Shown here: in pieces, positions 46,185 to 55,227 of the stretch | Layout of the letters: the number at the start of each line of letters is the position of its first letter | Position numbering within the stretch: position 1 is the stretch's first letter | Assembly: GCF_014640255.1 (NCBI RefSeq) | Contig: NZ_BMGP01000003.1 | Location: 62,001-126,000 of the forward strand | Reading direction: 5' to 3' | DNA from: Subtercola lobariae | GTDB taxonomy: Bacteria > Actinomycetota > Actinomycetes > Actinomycetales > Microbacteriaceae | DNA: 64,000 bases | Translations under genes and position numbers: made by a program | The notes under the pieces: generated by a model | Told to the model about the DNA's origin: nothing | The model's database searches: none | Seen by the model: only the letters and a program-made list of their open reading frames with translations

Positions 46185-47822
46185 TCAATCAGGCTGAATA
46201 AATACCTCCCTGATTCGCCAGCCGGTCTCCCCTTTCACGAGAAGGGCGGAGGCCGGCTTTGTCGTACTGCCTGCCGGTGCCGCTCCGGCGACGGAGCCAG
46301 TGGCGACGGCCGTGCTCGCGCCGGCCGCGGTCGACGCCGTCACCGGAATCATCACCGCATCTCCGACACGCTGGATCGGCGGCGGTGAGGTTCCACTGCT
46401 GACGACGTATCTCGGCCACGATGTTGATCCTGTTCGTTCAGCTTCAGCAAACGCTCCTTGATCGTTCGAGGCGGCCGCCGACTGCTGCTGATCCACGTCG
46501 TCGAAGCAGCCAGCCGAAGCTTGGTGAAAGCAGGCGTCGCGACGCTGTAACAACGCCGTCAACGCCGCCAGGCTGTCTTCTCCCTCGACAGCCTCTTCGC
46601 CAGTCGCAGCGGCCGTCGCGCCCGTGGTGGCGTCTGCGCTGCCCGAACTCGAACTCCAATTCGAACCAGGCGTCACGCGTTCTGCCGACGCCGGGCTTTC
46701 CGTGGCGGCCGGATTGGTGGGCGCTGGAGCCGCCGTCACCGAAGCCGGCGGGGTTGCCAGGAGGGCGCCCGTGAGCGCGATCCCACCCACGAGCACACTG
46801 ATCACCACCGTCTTCACCGATACCGTGCGCTGACCGCCGGGCACGAGCCGAATGGTTCGCTCCCGAGCTATTCGCGCTGCAGCAACCCGCGCACCGCCGA
46901 GCGCACGCACCACTCCAGCGCGCATTCGCACGAGCGGTCGTTCAGCCTGTCGATGCTCGGCCACCCGCGTCTCGACCTCCGCGTCGATTTCGGCCAGCAC
47001 CGCGGTGGTTTCAGCGCCCCAGTCGAAGGGCTGCAACGGTTCAATCGGGCACGGTTGGGCGAGCGCGAAGAGTGCTTCTTCGACGTTCGCCCAATACTCG
47101 GCCAACGCCGCCATCTCCGCCTCGCGGCCCGCTCCCCACTGGGCTAAATCGGTCGGCAGCGGGATCGCACAGTCGTGCCCCGGTGAGCGTGCCCGAATCG
47201 CTTGCCAGTCTGCCTTTTGGCACGCCGCAAAAACCACCTCGCACAGCTCGGCGAACGCCACGACATCTGCCATCGGAGCCTCGGCGTGCGTGGCTTCACC
47301 CCAGCCGAGCAGAATCGGCCGCCCAGCCTGATCGAAATGGATCGCCTCGGCCGAGACGCCGCCGTGCGTAATTGCGCGTCGATGAAGCTCCGCGAGCAGC
47401 TGAGCGACGGGTGCAAGCACCGTCACCGCTTCGCCGAGCCGAAACCCGGAATGCCTTCGATCGAGCAGCTCCCGTAGCGAACCGCAGCGGGCCCACGAAC
47501 AAACGACGGCCGGCGAGGCATCGCCGCTGTCATGTCGCGGCTCGTCGAGAAACTGCGGGCAGTGCGGCGAATCGAGTTCTTGCCAGAGATACGCCATCTG
47601 CCGCGCATGCTCAAAATCCTCGCCGCCTGCTGTGTAGACCCGGCAGACCACCCGGTCGAGCAGCGGCTGAGGTGTGTCTACAGGCGTAGCGAGATACGCC
47701 GTGCAGTGCCGCCCGTGGCCGAGCACGCTGAGCAACTCGTAGCCGCGCACGGAGGGCGAGCTGGTGGTCGTGTTGCGGCGTCGGCGAGCTGAGCGGAGGG
47801 GCGCAAAAGTGAAGTGAGGCAC
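46185..47822 (-). CDS. Membrane pseudokinase with extracytoplasmic C-terminal domain
   Basis: 545 residues if the GTG at 47822 is the start; the frame is open further and the start is uncertain. A protein-kinase-like fold is recognisable from the glycine loop LLSVLGHGRHCTAYLATP and the later catalytic-loop position. There it reads HGGVSAEAIHFDQAGRP instead of HRDxKxxN, and the DFG triad is GWG; the VAIK Lys position appears to be Arg (VVCRVY). It should therefore be catalytically inactive. One membrane segment (about residues 335-357, VKTVVISVLVGGIALTGALL) separates it from a Ser/Ala-rich linker and a small outer domain with two Cys (RDACFHQASAGCFDDVDQ). It converges on sucB with ten bases between stops. 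Confidence 0.75.
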   Translation of the reverse strand: MPHFTFAPLRSARRRRNTTTSSPSVRGYELLSVLGHGRHCTAYLATPVDTPQPLLDRVVCRVYTAGGEDFEHARQMAYLWQELDSPHCPQFLDEPRHDSGDASPAVVCSWARCGSLRELLDRRHSGFRLGEAVTVLAPVAQLLAELHRRAITHGGVSAEAIHFDQAGRPILLGWGEATHAEAPMADVVAFAELCEVVFAACQKADWQAIRARSPGHDCAIPLPTDLAQWGAGREAEMAALAEYWANVEEALFALAQPCPIEPLQPFDWGAETTAVLAEIDAEVETRVAEHRQAERPLVRMRAGVVRALGGARVAAARIARERTIRLVPGGQRTVSVKTVVISVLVGGIALTGALLATPPASVTAAPAPTNPAATESPASAERVTPGSNWSSSSGSADATTGATAAATGEEAVEGEDSLAALTALLQRRDACFHQASAGCFDDVDQQQSAAASNDQGAFAEAERTGSTSWPRYVVSSGTSPPPIQRVGDAVMIPVTASTAAGASTAVATGSVAGAAPAGSTTKPASALLVKGETGWRIREVFIQPD

Positions 47823-47964
47823 CCGAACAGCGTGGCCCGGTGTGAGCTCGGCCGGGCATCCGGAGCCCGTATCTGTGCACAGTTCGCTCAGAGCCTGCGT
47901 TGTGAAGAGGTAGTAGGCCGAATGCCGGGCGTTTGGAGCCCCTGCGACTCGGTACCATTGACGT

Positions 47965-48678
47965 ATGGCACGCACCAAAGAAAAGACCCCGAAAAAGCCG
48001 AAAGAAGACGGCCGCATCAAACAGATGTGGCAGGTCTTTCAGATGACCCGTCGCTACGACAAGAACATCGTGCCGCTGCTCTTGCTCAGCGTGCTCGGCC
48101 CTGTGGCCGTCGGCCTGGTGGTCGCCCTCGTGCTCGGCGACGGCAACGGCTTCGCCATAGCCCTGTGGATCATCGCGGGTCTGCTCGCCGGCGTGCTGAT
48201 CGCGTTGGTCGTTCTCGGCCGGCGCGCCGAATCGGCGGCCTATGGGCAGATCGAAGGCCAGCCCGGCGCTGTCGGAGCGGTGCTTCGCAGCTCTCTCAAA
48301 CGCACTTGGCGTGGCAGCGAGATGCCTGTCGCCGTGAACGCGAAGACCCAAGACGCCGTCTATCGTGCCGTGGGCCGCGGCGGAGTCGTGCTCATCGGCG
48401 AAGGCCCCAAGTCGCGCACGACGCGCATGCTCGACGATGAGCGTCGCAAGATTTTACGTGTGCTGCCGAACGTGCCGGTGACCTTGCTGTTCGTCGGGCC
48501 TGACGCCGATTCCATCGCCTTGCAGAAGATTCCCCGCAAGCTCGCGCGTATCAAGCAGACGCTCACGAAGCCCGAAGTGCTGGCAGTCGACAACCGTCTC
48601 ACGTCGCTCGGCGCGGCCAATCTGCCCATTCCGAAGGGTGTCGACCCTCTGAAGGTTCGCCCGCAGCGCGGTCGCTAG
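47965..48678 (+). CDS. DUF4191 membrane protein
   Basis: 237 residues. A Lys-rich N-terminus, WQVFQMTRRYDKNIVPLLLL leading into two membrane segments (about residues 28-75), and a soluble domain with GRGGVVLIGEGPKSRTTRML. This is DUF4191, conserved in actinobacteria (Rv2219 in Mycobacterium), function unknown. It lies between the pseudokinase (divergent) and an RDD protein (convergent), preserving the Rv2219-Rv2219A pairing seen upstream of glnA1 in Mycobacterium. Confidence 0.9.
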   Translation: MARTKEKTPKKPKEDGRIKQMWQVFQMTRRYDKNIVPLLLLSVLGPVAVGLVVALVLGDGNGFAIALWIIAGLLAGVLIALVVLGRRAESAAYGQIEGQPGAVGAVLRSSLKRTWRGSEMPVAVNAKTQDAVYRAVGRGGVVLIGEGPKSRTTRMLDDERRKILRVLPNVPVTLLFVGPDADSIALQKIPRKLARIKQTLTKPEVLAVDNRLTSLGAANLPIPKGVDPLKVRPQRGR

Positions 48679-48696
48679 ACCGACCTGCCGCCACTT

Positions 48697-49152
48697 CTAC
48701 CGCCTGACGAGTACCGTTCCGGCGAACACGTCGTGCAGCCCGCGCTGGTCTGAATCCCAAATCAGCGGCGGCACGGTCAGAATCAAGAAGAACGTGCGGA
48801 TGATCGGGCGCCACCACCCCGCGTACGTGCCATCGACCTTCACGACTCGCAGGCCCAGCAGCACGTGCCCGAACCCGCTTCCGGTCAGCGCGATCAGCAC
48901 CACCTGCTCACCGAAGAAGATGATCGTCGATGCCCACGGGTTGCCGAAGAAGAACGCGGCGTAGATCACGAAGCACACCACGAAGTCGATGACAAGGGCG
49001 ATCATGCGGCGCCCCGGCCGGGCCACCGACCCTCGCCCCTCTTCGGGAAAACCCAGCCGCTCCCCCGGCCATTCGCTCGGCGCTGCTCCTGACCACCGTT
49101 TGGGGGGCACAGCTGAAGACGTCGGCGCGGGGCCGCGATTCTGGTTCGTCAC
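48697..49152 (-). CDS. RDD-family membrane protein
   Basis: 151 residues, GTG start. After a hydrophilic about 45-residue N-terminus come the RDD-type segments PGRRMIALVIDFVVCFVIYA, FFGNPWASTIIFFGEQVVLI and the conserved RVVKVDGTYAGWWRPIIRTF, with WDSDQRGLHDVFAGTVLV at the end. About three membrane spans. RDD proteins are proposed ion exchangers or assembly factors; function is unproven. Conserved next to DUF4191 and glnA1. Confidence 0.88.
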   Translation of the reverse strand: MTNQNRGPAPTSSAVPPKRWSGAAPSEWPGERLGFPEEGRGSVARPGRRMIALVIDFVVCFVIYAAFFFGNPWASTIIFFGEQVVLIALTGSGFGHVLLGLRVVKVDGTYAGWWRPIIRTFFLILTVPPLIWDSDQRGLHDVFAGTVLVRR

Positions 49153-49188
49153 CCAGCGATTCTATGCGTGCATCCTGAGACATAAACT

Positions 49189-49215
49189 GTCACACCGCCG
49201 AAACATGCCCGCCAC
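49189..49215 (+). promoter_or_regulatory. GlnR-type operator upstream of the type III glutamine synthetase
   Basis: GTCAC-n6-GAAAC (49189-49204) matches gTnAC-n6-GaAAc exactly, followed after six bases by GCCAC as a weaker third half-site. It lies about 73-99 bases before the start codon. GlnR binding is inferred from the consensus. Confidence 0.7.
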
Positions 49216-49287
49216 AGCGACTGCCTAGATTTGGCTCGTCGCACTTGTCAGAACACTGCGAGTCAGAACTGTGCATAAGGGGTAAAA

Positions 49288-51465
49288 ATGAGTGGAAACA
49301 GAGTTCGCCTGCAAGCCATCCGGGATGTTGAAGCGTACGTGCCACCGTCGGCCAGCTTCATCAACACAGAGGCTCCTGGCCAGATCTTCGGCGAGAACGT
49401 CTTCAACAAGGTCGTCATGCAGAAGCGTCTGCCGAAGTCGGTCTACAAATCGGTGATCGCCACCATCGAGCACGGCGCGAAACTCGACCCCCTCGTCGCT
49501 GACGCGGTCGCAAGCGCAATGAAAGACTGGGCGCTCGAAAAAGGCGCTACTCACTACGCACACGTGTTCTACCCGCTGACCGGCCTCACCGCTGAAAAGC
49601 ACGACAGCTTTCTCGAACCAGTCTCTGACGGGTCGGCACTGGCCGAATTCGCCGGCAAAACGCTGACCCAGGGTGAACCTGACGCCTCGAGCTTTCCTAA
49701 CGGCGGCCTGCGCAACACGTTCGAAGCCCGCGGTTACACTGCGTGGGATCCGACGAGCCCCGCCTACGTGCTCGAGAACCCCAATGGCAACACCCTATGC
49801 ATCCCCACCGTCTTCGTGTCGATGACCGGTGAAGCTCTCGACCACAAAACCCCACTTCTCCGCTCGCAGCAGGCGATGGGTGAGCACGCCGAGCGCATCC
49901 TCAAGCTCTTCGGCCACACCGACCCCGAGCACGTCGTGTCGTACTGCGGGCCCGAGCAAGAGTACTTCTTGGTCGACCGGCACTTCTTCTTGGCGCGCCC
50001 CGACCTGCTGAACGCGGGCCGTACGCTTTTTGGCGCGAAGCCGCCCAAGGGCCAAGAGTTCGACGACCACTACTTCGGTGCCATTCCCGAGCGTGTACTC
50101 GGTTTCATGATGGACACCGAGCGCGAACTGTTCAAACTCGGCATCCCCGCGAAGACTCGTCACAACGAGGTCGCGCCGGGCCAGTTCGAGATCGCGCCGA
50201 TGTTCGAGAAGGCCAACCTGGCCGCTGACCACCAGCAGTTGCTGATGACCACGTTCAAAACCATCGCAAAGAAGCATGGCATGGAGTGTCTGTTCCACGA
50301 GAAGCCGTTCGCCGGCGTCAACGGTTCGGGCAAGCACGTCAACTTCTCGCTCGGCAACTCCGAGGTCGGCAGTGTGTTCGTGCCCGGTGACACCCCGCAC
50401 GAGAACGCTCAGTTCCTGGTGTTCTGCGCGGCCGTCATTCGCGCCGTGCACCTGTACGCAGGCCTGCTGCGCGCATCCGTCGCCTCAGCCACCAACGACC
50501 ACCGTCTCGGTGCGAACGAGGCTCCCCCGGCCATCATCTCGATCTTCTTGGGCGATCAGCTGCAAGACGTCTTCGGGCAGATCGCCAACGGCGCCGCAAC
50601 CTCGTCGAAGGGCAAGGGCACCATGATCATCGGTGTCGACACGCTGCCGATTCTGCCGACCGACCCGGGTGACCGCAACCGCACCAGCCCGTTCGCCTTC
50701 ACCGGCAACCGATTCGAGTTTCGGGCGCCAGGCTCGATGCAGAGCGTCGCTGGCCCCATGACCACCATCAACACGATCATGGCCGACTCGCTCGACTACA
50801 TCGCCGGCATTCTCGAGAAGGCCGTCGCCGATGGCGAAGACTTCGACAAGGCCGTGCAGCAACTGCTCACCGACATCATCACCGAGCACGGCGCCGTGGT
50901 GTTCAACGGCGACGGTTACGCAGACGCGTGGCCCATCGAGGCCGAGAAGCGTGGCCTCGCCAACCTGAAGACCACATTGGATGCTCTGCCTGAGCTCATC
51001 ACCGAGCCCGCCATGGAACTCTTCGAGAAGTACAAGGTCTTCAACCACCGCGAAATGCACTCGCGGTACGAGATCGGGCTCGAGCAGTACGCGCTGACCA
51101 TCGGCGTCGAGGCGCGCCTCACCCTCGAGGTGGGCGCAACGTCGATTCTGCCGGCGGCCGTTCGCTACCAGACAGAGCTTGCAGCGAACGTGGCGGCTCT
51201 CAAGGCTGCAGGTGTCGAGGGTGATCCGGATGCCCTGGCCGCCGTTTCTGGCCCGCTCGCCGAACTCAAAGCGGGCCTCGGTTCGCTGAAGAGCGCCCTC
51301 GCCGACGAGGTAGGGCACTCAGCCCTTGCCGAAGCGGAACACGCTCGCGATGCCCTCCTGCCCGCCATGCTGGCGGTGCGCGCAGCGGCCGACAAGCTCG
51401 AAGACATCGTGGCCGACGACCTCTGGCCGTTGCCGACGTACCAAGAAATGCTGTTCATGCTGTAG
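49288..51465 (+). CDS. glnN: Glutamine synthetase type III
   Basis: 725 residues, the length of the GSIII (GlnN) family rather than GSI (about 470). It makes glutamine from glutamate and ammonia. Family features include the N-terminal [20 protein letters not shown] and [36 protein letters not shown] holds metal and ammonium ligands. [36 protein letters not shown] and the C-terminal helical domain complete it. GSIII is less common in actinobacteria than GSI. It is immediately upstream of glnA1 on the same strand but each gene has its own promoter region with GlnR-like boxes. Confidence 0.95.
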   Translation: MSGNRVRLQAIRDVEAYVPPSASFINTEAPGQIFGENVFNKVVMQKRLPKSVYKSVIATIEHGAKLDPLVADAVASAMKDWALEKGATHYAHVFYPLTGLTAEKHDSFLEPVSDGSALAEFAGKTLTQGEPDASSFPNGGLRNTFEARGYTAWDPTSPAYVLENPNGNTLCIPTVFVSMTGEALDHKTPLLRSQQAMGEHAERILKLFGHTDPEHVVSYCGPEQEYFLVDRHFFLARPDLLNAGRTLFGAKPPKGQEFDDHYFGAIPERVLGFMMDTERELFKLGIPAKTRHNEVAPGQFEIAPMFEKANLAADHQQLLMTTFKTIAKKHGMECLFHEKPFAGVNGSGKHVNFSLGNSEVGSVFVPGDTPHENAQFLVFCAAVIRAVHLYAGLLRASVASATNDHRLGANEAPPAIISIFLGDQLQDVFGQIANGAATSSKGKGTMIIGVDTLPILPTDPGDRNRTSPFAFTGNRFEFRAPGSMQSVAGPMTTINTIMADSLDYIAGILEKAVADGEDFDKAVQQLLTDIITEHGAVVFNGDGYADAWPIEAEKRGLANLKTTLDALPELITEPAMELFEKYKVFNHREMHSRYEIGLEQYALTIGVEARLTLEVGATSILPAAVRYQTELAANVAALKAAGVEGDPDALAAVSGPLAELKAGLGSLKSALADEVGHSALAEAEHARDALLPAMLAVRAAADKLEDIVADDLWPLPTYQEMLFML

Positions 51466-51488
51466 CGAAAACCCACCGAAGACGGTGG

Positions 51489-51536
51489 CGTGCGGGAGAG
51501 CATCGGGCACGTCACCGCTCTTGGCGTGCCCGCACG
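51489..51536 (+). terminator. Nested hairpin after the type III synthetase
   Basis: CGTGCGGG/CCCGCACG outer arms with an inner GGGCACG/CGTGCCC stem. It overlaps by one base the GlnR-type box of the next gene. No U-tract. Confidence 0.4.
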
Positions 51537-51573
51537 TAACATGCCCGAAACAATTGCGACACCGCGGAGTAAT
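51536..51573 (+). promoter_or_regulatory. GlnR-type operator upstream of glnA1
   Basis: GTAAC-n6-GAAAC (51536-51551) matches the consensus exactly, followed at the regular six-base spacing by GACAC and GTAAT. The array ends 70 bases before the glnA start. Confidence 0.75.
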
Positions 51574-51643
51574 GGCACGCCCGTATGCTCAGGGCTAGTT
51601 GCGACTGCAACTGTTCACGTACCAGCCATTTGGAGCCTCTCAA

Positions 51644-53068
51644 ATGTTCAGTGATTCCTCCGAGGTGCTCAAGTTCATCAAAGACACCGATGTAAAGTTC
51701 CTTGATATTCGCTTCACCGATCTTCCCGGTGTTCAGCAGCACTTCAACATTCCCGCATCAACGGTCGACGAAGAGTTCTTCTCGGTCGGTCAGATGTTCG
51801 ACGGATCATCCATTCGGGGCTTCGCCTCGATTCACGAGTCAGACATGCAGCTGATTCCCGATGTGTCGACCGCGTACGTCGACCCGTTTCGTGTCGAGCG
51901 CACTCTCATCATCATCTTCGACATCTACAACCCGCGAAACGGCGAGATCTACTCGCGCGACCCGCGCCAAGTCGCCCACAAGGCCGAGCGCTACCTCGCC
52001 TCGACTGGCATCGCCGACACCGCGTTCTTCGCACCCGAGGCCGAGTTCTACATCTTCGACGACGTGCGCTACGAAGTGAAGCAGAACAAGAGCTTTTACT
52101 CGGTCGACTCGAGCGAAGGCGCCTGGAACTCGGGCCGCGAAGAAGAAGGTGGCAACCTCGCCAACAAGACGCCCTACAAGGGTGGCTACTTTCCCGTCAG
52201 CCCGGTCGACCAGCACGCCGACCTGCGCGACGACATCTCGCTGAAGCTCATCGACTCGGGCCTCATTCTCGAGCGCGCTCACCACGAGGTCGGCACCGCG
52301 GGCCAGGGCGAGATCAACTACCGCTTCGACACCATGGTGCACGCGGCAGACGACATCTTGAAGTTCAAGTACATCGTGAAGAACACGGCCACCCAGTGGG
52401 GCAAGACCGCAACGTTCATGCCGAAGCCGCTCTTCGGCGACAACGGTTCGGGCATGCACACCCACCAGTCGCTGTGGAACGAGGGGTCTCCCCTGTTCTA
52501 CGACGAGGCCGGCTACGGCGGGCTCAGCGACATCGCCCGCTGGTACATCGGTGGTCTGCTGAAGCACGCTCCGGCGGTTCTCGCGTTCACCAACCCCACG
52601 GTGAACTCGTACCACCGCCTCGTGCCGGGCTTCGAGGCCCCCGTGAACCTGGTCTACTCGGCCGGCAACCGTTCGGCGTCGGTGCGCATCCCCATTACGG
52701 GAACGAACCCGAAGGCCAAGCGCATCGAATTCAGGGCTCCGGATGCCTCGGGCAACCCGTACCTCGCATTCGCCGCGCAGCTCATGGCTGGCCTCGACGG
52801 CATCCAAAACCGCATCGAGCCGCACGAACCGGTCGACAAAGACCTCTACGAGCTGCCGCCCGAGGAGGCTGCGAACATTCCGCAGGTTCCGGCGTCGCTC
52901 GAAGAGGCTCTCGTCGCACTCGAGAACGACCACGAGTTCTTGACGAAGGGCAACGTCTTCACGCCCGACCTCATCGAGACGTGGATCACCTACAAGCGCG
53001 AAAACGAGATCAAGCCCATCGCGCAGCGCCCGCACCCCTTCGAGTTCGAGCTCTACTACGGCGTCTGA
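51644..53068 (+). CDS. glnA: Glutamine synthetase type I (GSI-beta)
   Basis: 474 residues from the ATG at 51644 (GGAG upstream), the conserved start [16 protein letters not shown]; a TTG at 51599 is not favoured. It is the main ammonium-assimilating enzyme, a dodecamer. [14 protein letters not shown], the metal-binding [40 protein letters not shown] and [17 protein letters not shown] are present. The adenylylation loop [14 protein letters not shown] carries Tyr402, so the enzyme can be switched off by the glnE product downstream. The last bases and stop lie in a 35-base tandem duplication. Confidence 0.96.
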   Translation: MFSDSSEVLKFIKDTDVKFLDIRFTDLPGVQQHFNIPASTVDEEFFSVGQMFDGSSIRGFASIHESDMQLIPDVSTAYVDPFRVERTLIIIFDIYNPRNGEIYSRDPRQVAHKAERYLASTGIADTAFFAPEAEFYIFDDVRYEVKQNKSFYSVDSSEGAWNSGREEEGGNLANKTPYKGGYFPVSPVDQHADLRDDISLKLIDSGLILERAHHEVGTAGQGEINYRFDTMVHAADDILKFKYIVKNTATQWGKTATFMPKPLFGDNGSGMHTHQSLWNEGSPLFYDEAGYGGLSDIARWYIGGLLKHAPAVLAFTNPTVNSYHRLVPGFEAPVNLVYSAGNRSASVRIPITGTNPKAKRIEFRAPDASGNPYLAFAAQLMAGLDGIQNRIEPHEPVDKDLYELPPEEAANIPQVPASLEEALVALENDHEFLTKGNVFTPDLIETWITYKRENEIKPIAQRPHPFEFELYYGV

Positions 53069-53132
53069 GTCACTGGTGACGCCCGTCCTCGCCGGGCGTC
53101 TGAGCCACTGGTGACGCCCGTCCTCGCCGGGC
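53063..53132. repeat. 35-base tandem duplication over the glnA stop codon
   Basis: Units 53063-53097 and 53098-53132 differ by one base. Each holds the hairpin GACGCCCG-TCCTCG-style inverted repeat (CGCCCG/CGGGCG), so the duplication gives two successive terminator-like stems. Confidence 0.9.
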
Positions 53133-53166
53133 GTCACGTATAAGGCCCTGCGCATGCAGAGCTACC

Positions 53167-53194
53167 GGGCCGCGCTCCTTCGGGGGCGCGGCCC
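53167..53194. terminator. GC-rich hairpin with TTCG tetraloop between glnA and hicB
   Basis: 12-base arms (53167-53178, 53183-53194, one T-G pair) capped by TTCG, followed by TTCTG on the plus strand. It is 14 bases from the hicB stop, so it may serve both genes. Confidence 0.65.
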
Positions 53195-53208
53195 TTCTGC
53201 GTTGCGAC

Positions 53209-53583
53209 TTAGGCGGCGAGCAGCTGGTGTGCTCGCTGATGTGAGATGCCGAGCAGGTGGCCGATCTCGCGCACGGTCAGACCATCGTTTTTCAGGGCTC
53301 GTGCCGCCGCTCGAGACTCTGCCGCCGCTGCTGCCTGAGCATCGGCAGCTTCGACGCGGAGTCGGTTCATCGCTTCGAGATGCACTCGGGCATTCTTCGG
53401 CAACTCGACATCGACGACGACGTCTACGCCCGACGCCGGTACGCTTTCAACGATCGCGATGTAATCGCGAACCATGGGCTCTATTTCAGCAATCGTACGA
53501 GCCTGGGTCGCGCCCCGCACAGCGTCAACGGTGATGAACCAGAATTTGCCGTCGCGAACCGCCCTGGCGTGATACCTCGTCAT
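53209..53583 (-). CDS. hicB: HicB-like antitoxin with C-terminal helix-turn-helix
   Basis: 124 residues from the ATG at 53583, which overlaps the hicA stop (ATGA). The N-terminal half is the partly degraded RNase H-like fold of HicB (TRYHARAVRDGKFWFITVD, VRGATQARTIAEIEPMVRDY). The C-terminus is a DNA-binding helix-turn-helix, LTVREIGHLLGISHQRAHQLL. It would neutralise HicA and repress its own promoter. It ends next to the glnA terminators. Confidence 0.85.
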   Translation of the reverse strand: MTRYHARAVRDGKFWFITVDAVRGATQARTIAEIEPMVRDYIAIVESVPASGVDVVVDVELPKNARVHLEAMNRLRVEAADAQAAAAAESRAAARALKNDGLTVREIGHLLGISHQRAHQLLAA

Positions 53584-53774
53584 CGTGTTGCCTCCTTGAC
53601 TTGCTGGATGATCGTTTGAGCAAGCCGGCCGCCGATCTCTCGGTGGCGCGGTACAGCAACCATCACGCCGTTGACGTACCACTTGTCGTGGTTTGCGCCG
53701 TGCATCAGAATTGCCGTCAGGCCCGCTTGCCGAGCAATCTCAACAATCGCTCGATCGATTTGCCTGCGCCTCAT
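53580..53774 (-). CDS. hicA: HicA-like mRNA interferase toxin
   Basis: 64 residues from the ATG at 53774. RRRQIDRAIVEIARQAG, then HGANHDKWYVNGVMVAVPRH and EIGGRLAQTIIQQV follow the double-stranded RNA-binding-like HicA fold. The catalytic His lies in the G-x-N/S-H-D-K/x-W motif. HicA cleaves mRNA when HicB is depleted. The pair is in the usual toxin-first order with a four-base overlap. The annotated longer frame upstream (53801) overlaps the palindromic operator and is less likely. Confidence 0.85.
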   Translation of the reverse strand: MRRRQIDRAIVEIARQAGLTAILMHGANHDKWYVNGVMVAVPRHREIGGRLAQTIIQQVKEATR

Positions 53775-53803
53775 ATTAGCAGTCCAGGGCGCAATAGACA
53801 CGT

Positions 53804-53815
53804 CTGTCTAGACAG
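53804..53815 (-). promoter_or_regulatory. Palindrome upstream of hicAB (candidate HicB operator)
   Basis: CTGTCTAGACAG is a perfect 12-base palindrome, 30-41 bases before the hicA start, flanked on both sides by AATAGACA. Its position fits autoregulation by the HicB helix-turn-helix. The remaining about 200 bases up to the next gene show nothing I recognise. Confidence 0.55.
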
Positions 53816-54022
53816 GAATAGACATTCTGAACGTCGTCGGGATATGGGAATCTGCATCCGCCAAGCGTCGCCTGTAGCACAGGGTCGGTTAGCGAAATCC
53901 CGAGATTCTGTTCACAACTTCAGCGATGGGTTTGTTGTGGAGAATCAGCGCCCATCCCATTCGTACCGCACGATGCACATTGGCCCGTCAGTGACCACAG
54001 TTGCCCCCTCAGGGCGACAGGG

Positions 54023-55189
54023 CTACTGCTGCTGCTCGGTGAGGGTGACGCCGTAGGCGCGCTCTGCGGTGTTGAAGAAGGTGTCGCGGTCGCGCACGAT
54101 GGCCTGCGGCGGCAGCTGCTCTGAGCGGGTGTGGGCGGCCGTCGTGCGGCGCACCGCAGTGCCGATGGCCAGGAATTCGATGAGCCTGCCGCCAAGATCG
54201 TAGACGTAGGTCTTGATGCCGATGACGTCGTCGGCGCCGACGGCGGTGGCCTGGTCGCGCACCTTGCCGAGCGACTCCTCGCGGGCGCCGTAGATGAGCT
54301 GGGTCAGTTCGTTGATCTCGCCCTTGACGAAGTTCTTGAAGGCCGAGGTGATTCCGCCGACGAAGCCGAGCGAGTACACCGAGGTGCCCATCACGAGCTT
54401 CATGGGCGCGTACCCGATGCGTGCGAGGCTCCACATCTCTTCGGCGGTCAGGTCGCTCGTCACCACACCCATTGCCGCCAACGACGGGTCAGAAATATCG
54501 TGTTGGGAGGCCGTGCCCACCATCAGCATCTCTTGCACCGCGGTTCCGCCGAACGGCAGGATGTTCGTGGTGATGCCCACGACAGCGTTCGCCCCCACCG
54601 ACCGAGCCTCGTCGACGATGCGCTGCAGCGCCAGGTTACGGGTCTGCGCGAACAGGTCGCTGTACTGCCGCACTTCGCCCCGCGCCATCTGCTTGAACGC
54701 GCCCGTGATGCCGCGGCCGACGCCGATGGAGTAGGCGACGTTACCCATCACGAACGAGACGGGTTGGTAGCCGGCATCCACTTGGCAGAAGAGCTCTTGG
54801 CCGTCGCTCGCAGAGGTGAACGCGGTCGCCGGCACGCCTACCTTCTGGTGCAGCGTTGACGCCACCGACAAGAACTCAATGTTCTGGGCGTGAAAGATGA
54901 GTTCGGTGGTGACGCTGGTGGCGCCGTGGCCCGAGTGCTGCTGCATCTCGCCGATGAGCCTCTGCATCGAGAGGTGCCGCCCCTGCGTGATCATCTCGGT
55001 GATGGCCGTGATCTCGCCGCCGATCATTCCCCGAAAACCCGAGCTGAGCGACCCGAGAAACCCGCGCGAGAACACGCTGTTACCCACCAGCAGATTGCCC
55101 GGGTGGTACCCGAGCAGGTCGATGCAGTACATCTCGTTGCCGCTCAGCCCGCTCAGAACCGATTGCCGTGCACCGGCTGCATCACTCAT
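54023..55189 (-). CDS. Protein with three tandem YbjQ/heavy-metal-binding-type domains
   Basis: 388 residues. Three repeats of about 110 residues are visible, with conserved VMGTSVYSLGFVGGITSAF-like stretches (near residues 35, 150 and 275), a helix after each, and VGADDVIGIKTYV-type strands. This matches the YbjQ (DUF74) fold, usually a single-domain pentameric protein of about 105 residues. Here three copies are fused. No metal-binding Cys cluster is apparent. Function is unknown. It lies 38 bases after glnE on the same strand and is probably co-transcribed with the glnA2-glnE pair, although no link to nitrogen is known. Confidence 0.82.
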   Translation of the reverse strand: MSDAAGARQSVLSGLSGNEMYCIDLLGYHPGNLLVGNSVFSRGFLGSLSSGFRGMIGGEITAITEMITQGRHLSMQRLIGEMQQHSGHGATSVTTELIFHAQNIEFLSVASTLHQKVGVPATAFTSASDGQELFCQVDAGYQPVSFVMGNVAYSIGVGRGITGAFKQMARGEVRQYSDLFAQTRNLALQRIVDEARSVGANAVVGITTNILPFGGTAVQEMLMVGTASQHDISDPSLAAMGVVTSDLTAEEMWSLARIGYAPMKLVMGTSVYSLGFVGGITSAFKNFVKGEINELTQLIYGAREESLGKVRDQATAVGADDVIGIKTYVYDLGGRLIEFLAIGTAVRRTTAAHTRSEQLPPQAIVRDRDTFFNTAERAYGVTLTEQQQ

Positions 55190-55227
55190 GAAAACCTCTT
55201 CCGAATCAAACCGCGAGTATAGCTCAG

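Noticed and set aside
47823-48020. Extension of the pseudokinase to the ATG at 48020
   Set aside because: It would overlap the start of the divergent DUF4191 gene by 56 bases and adds non-conserved sequence.
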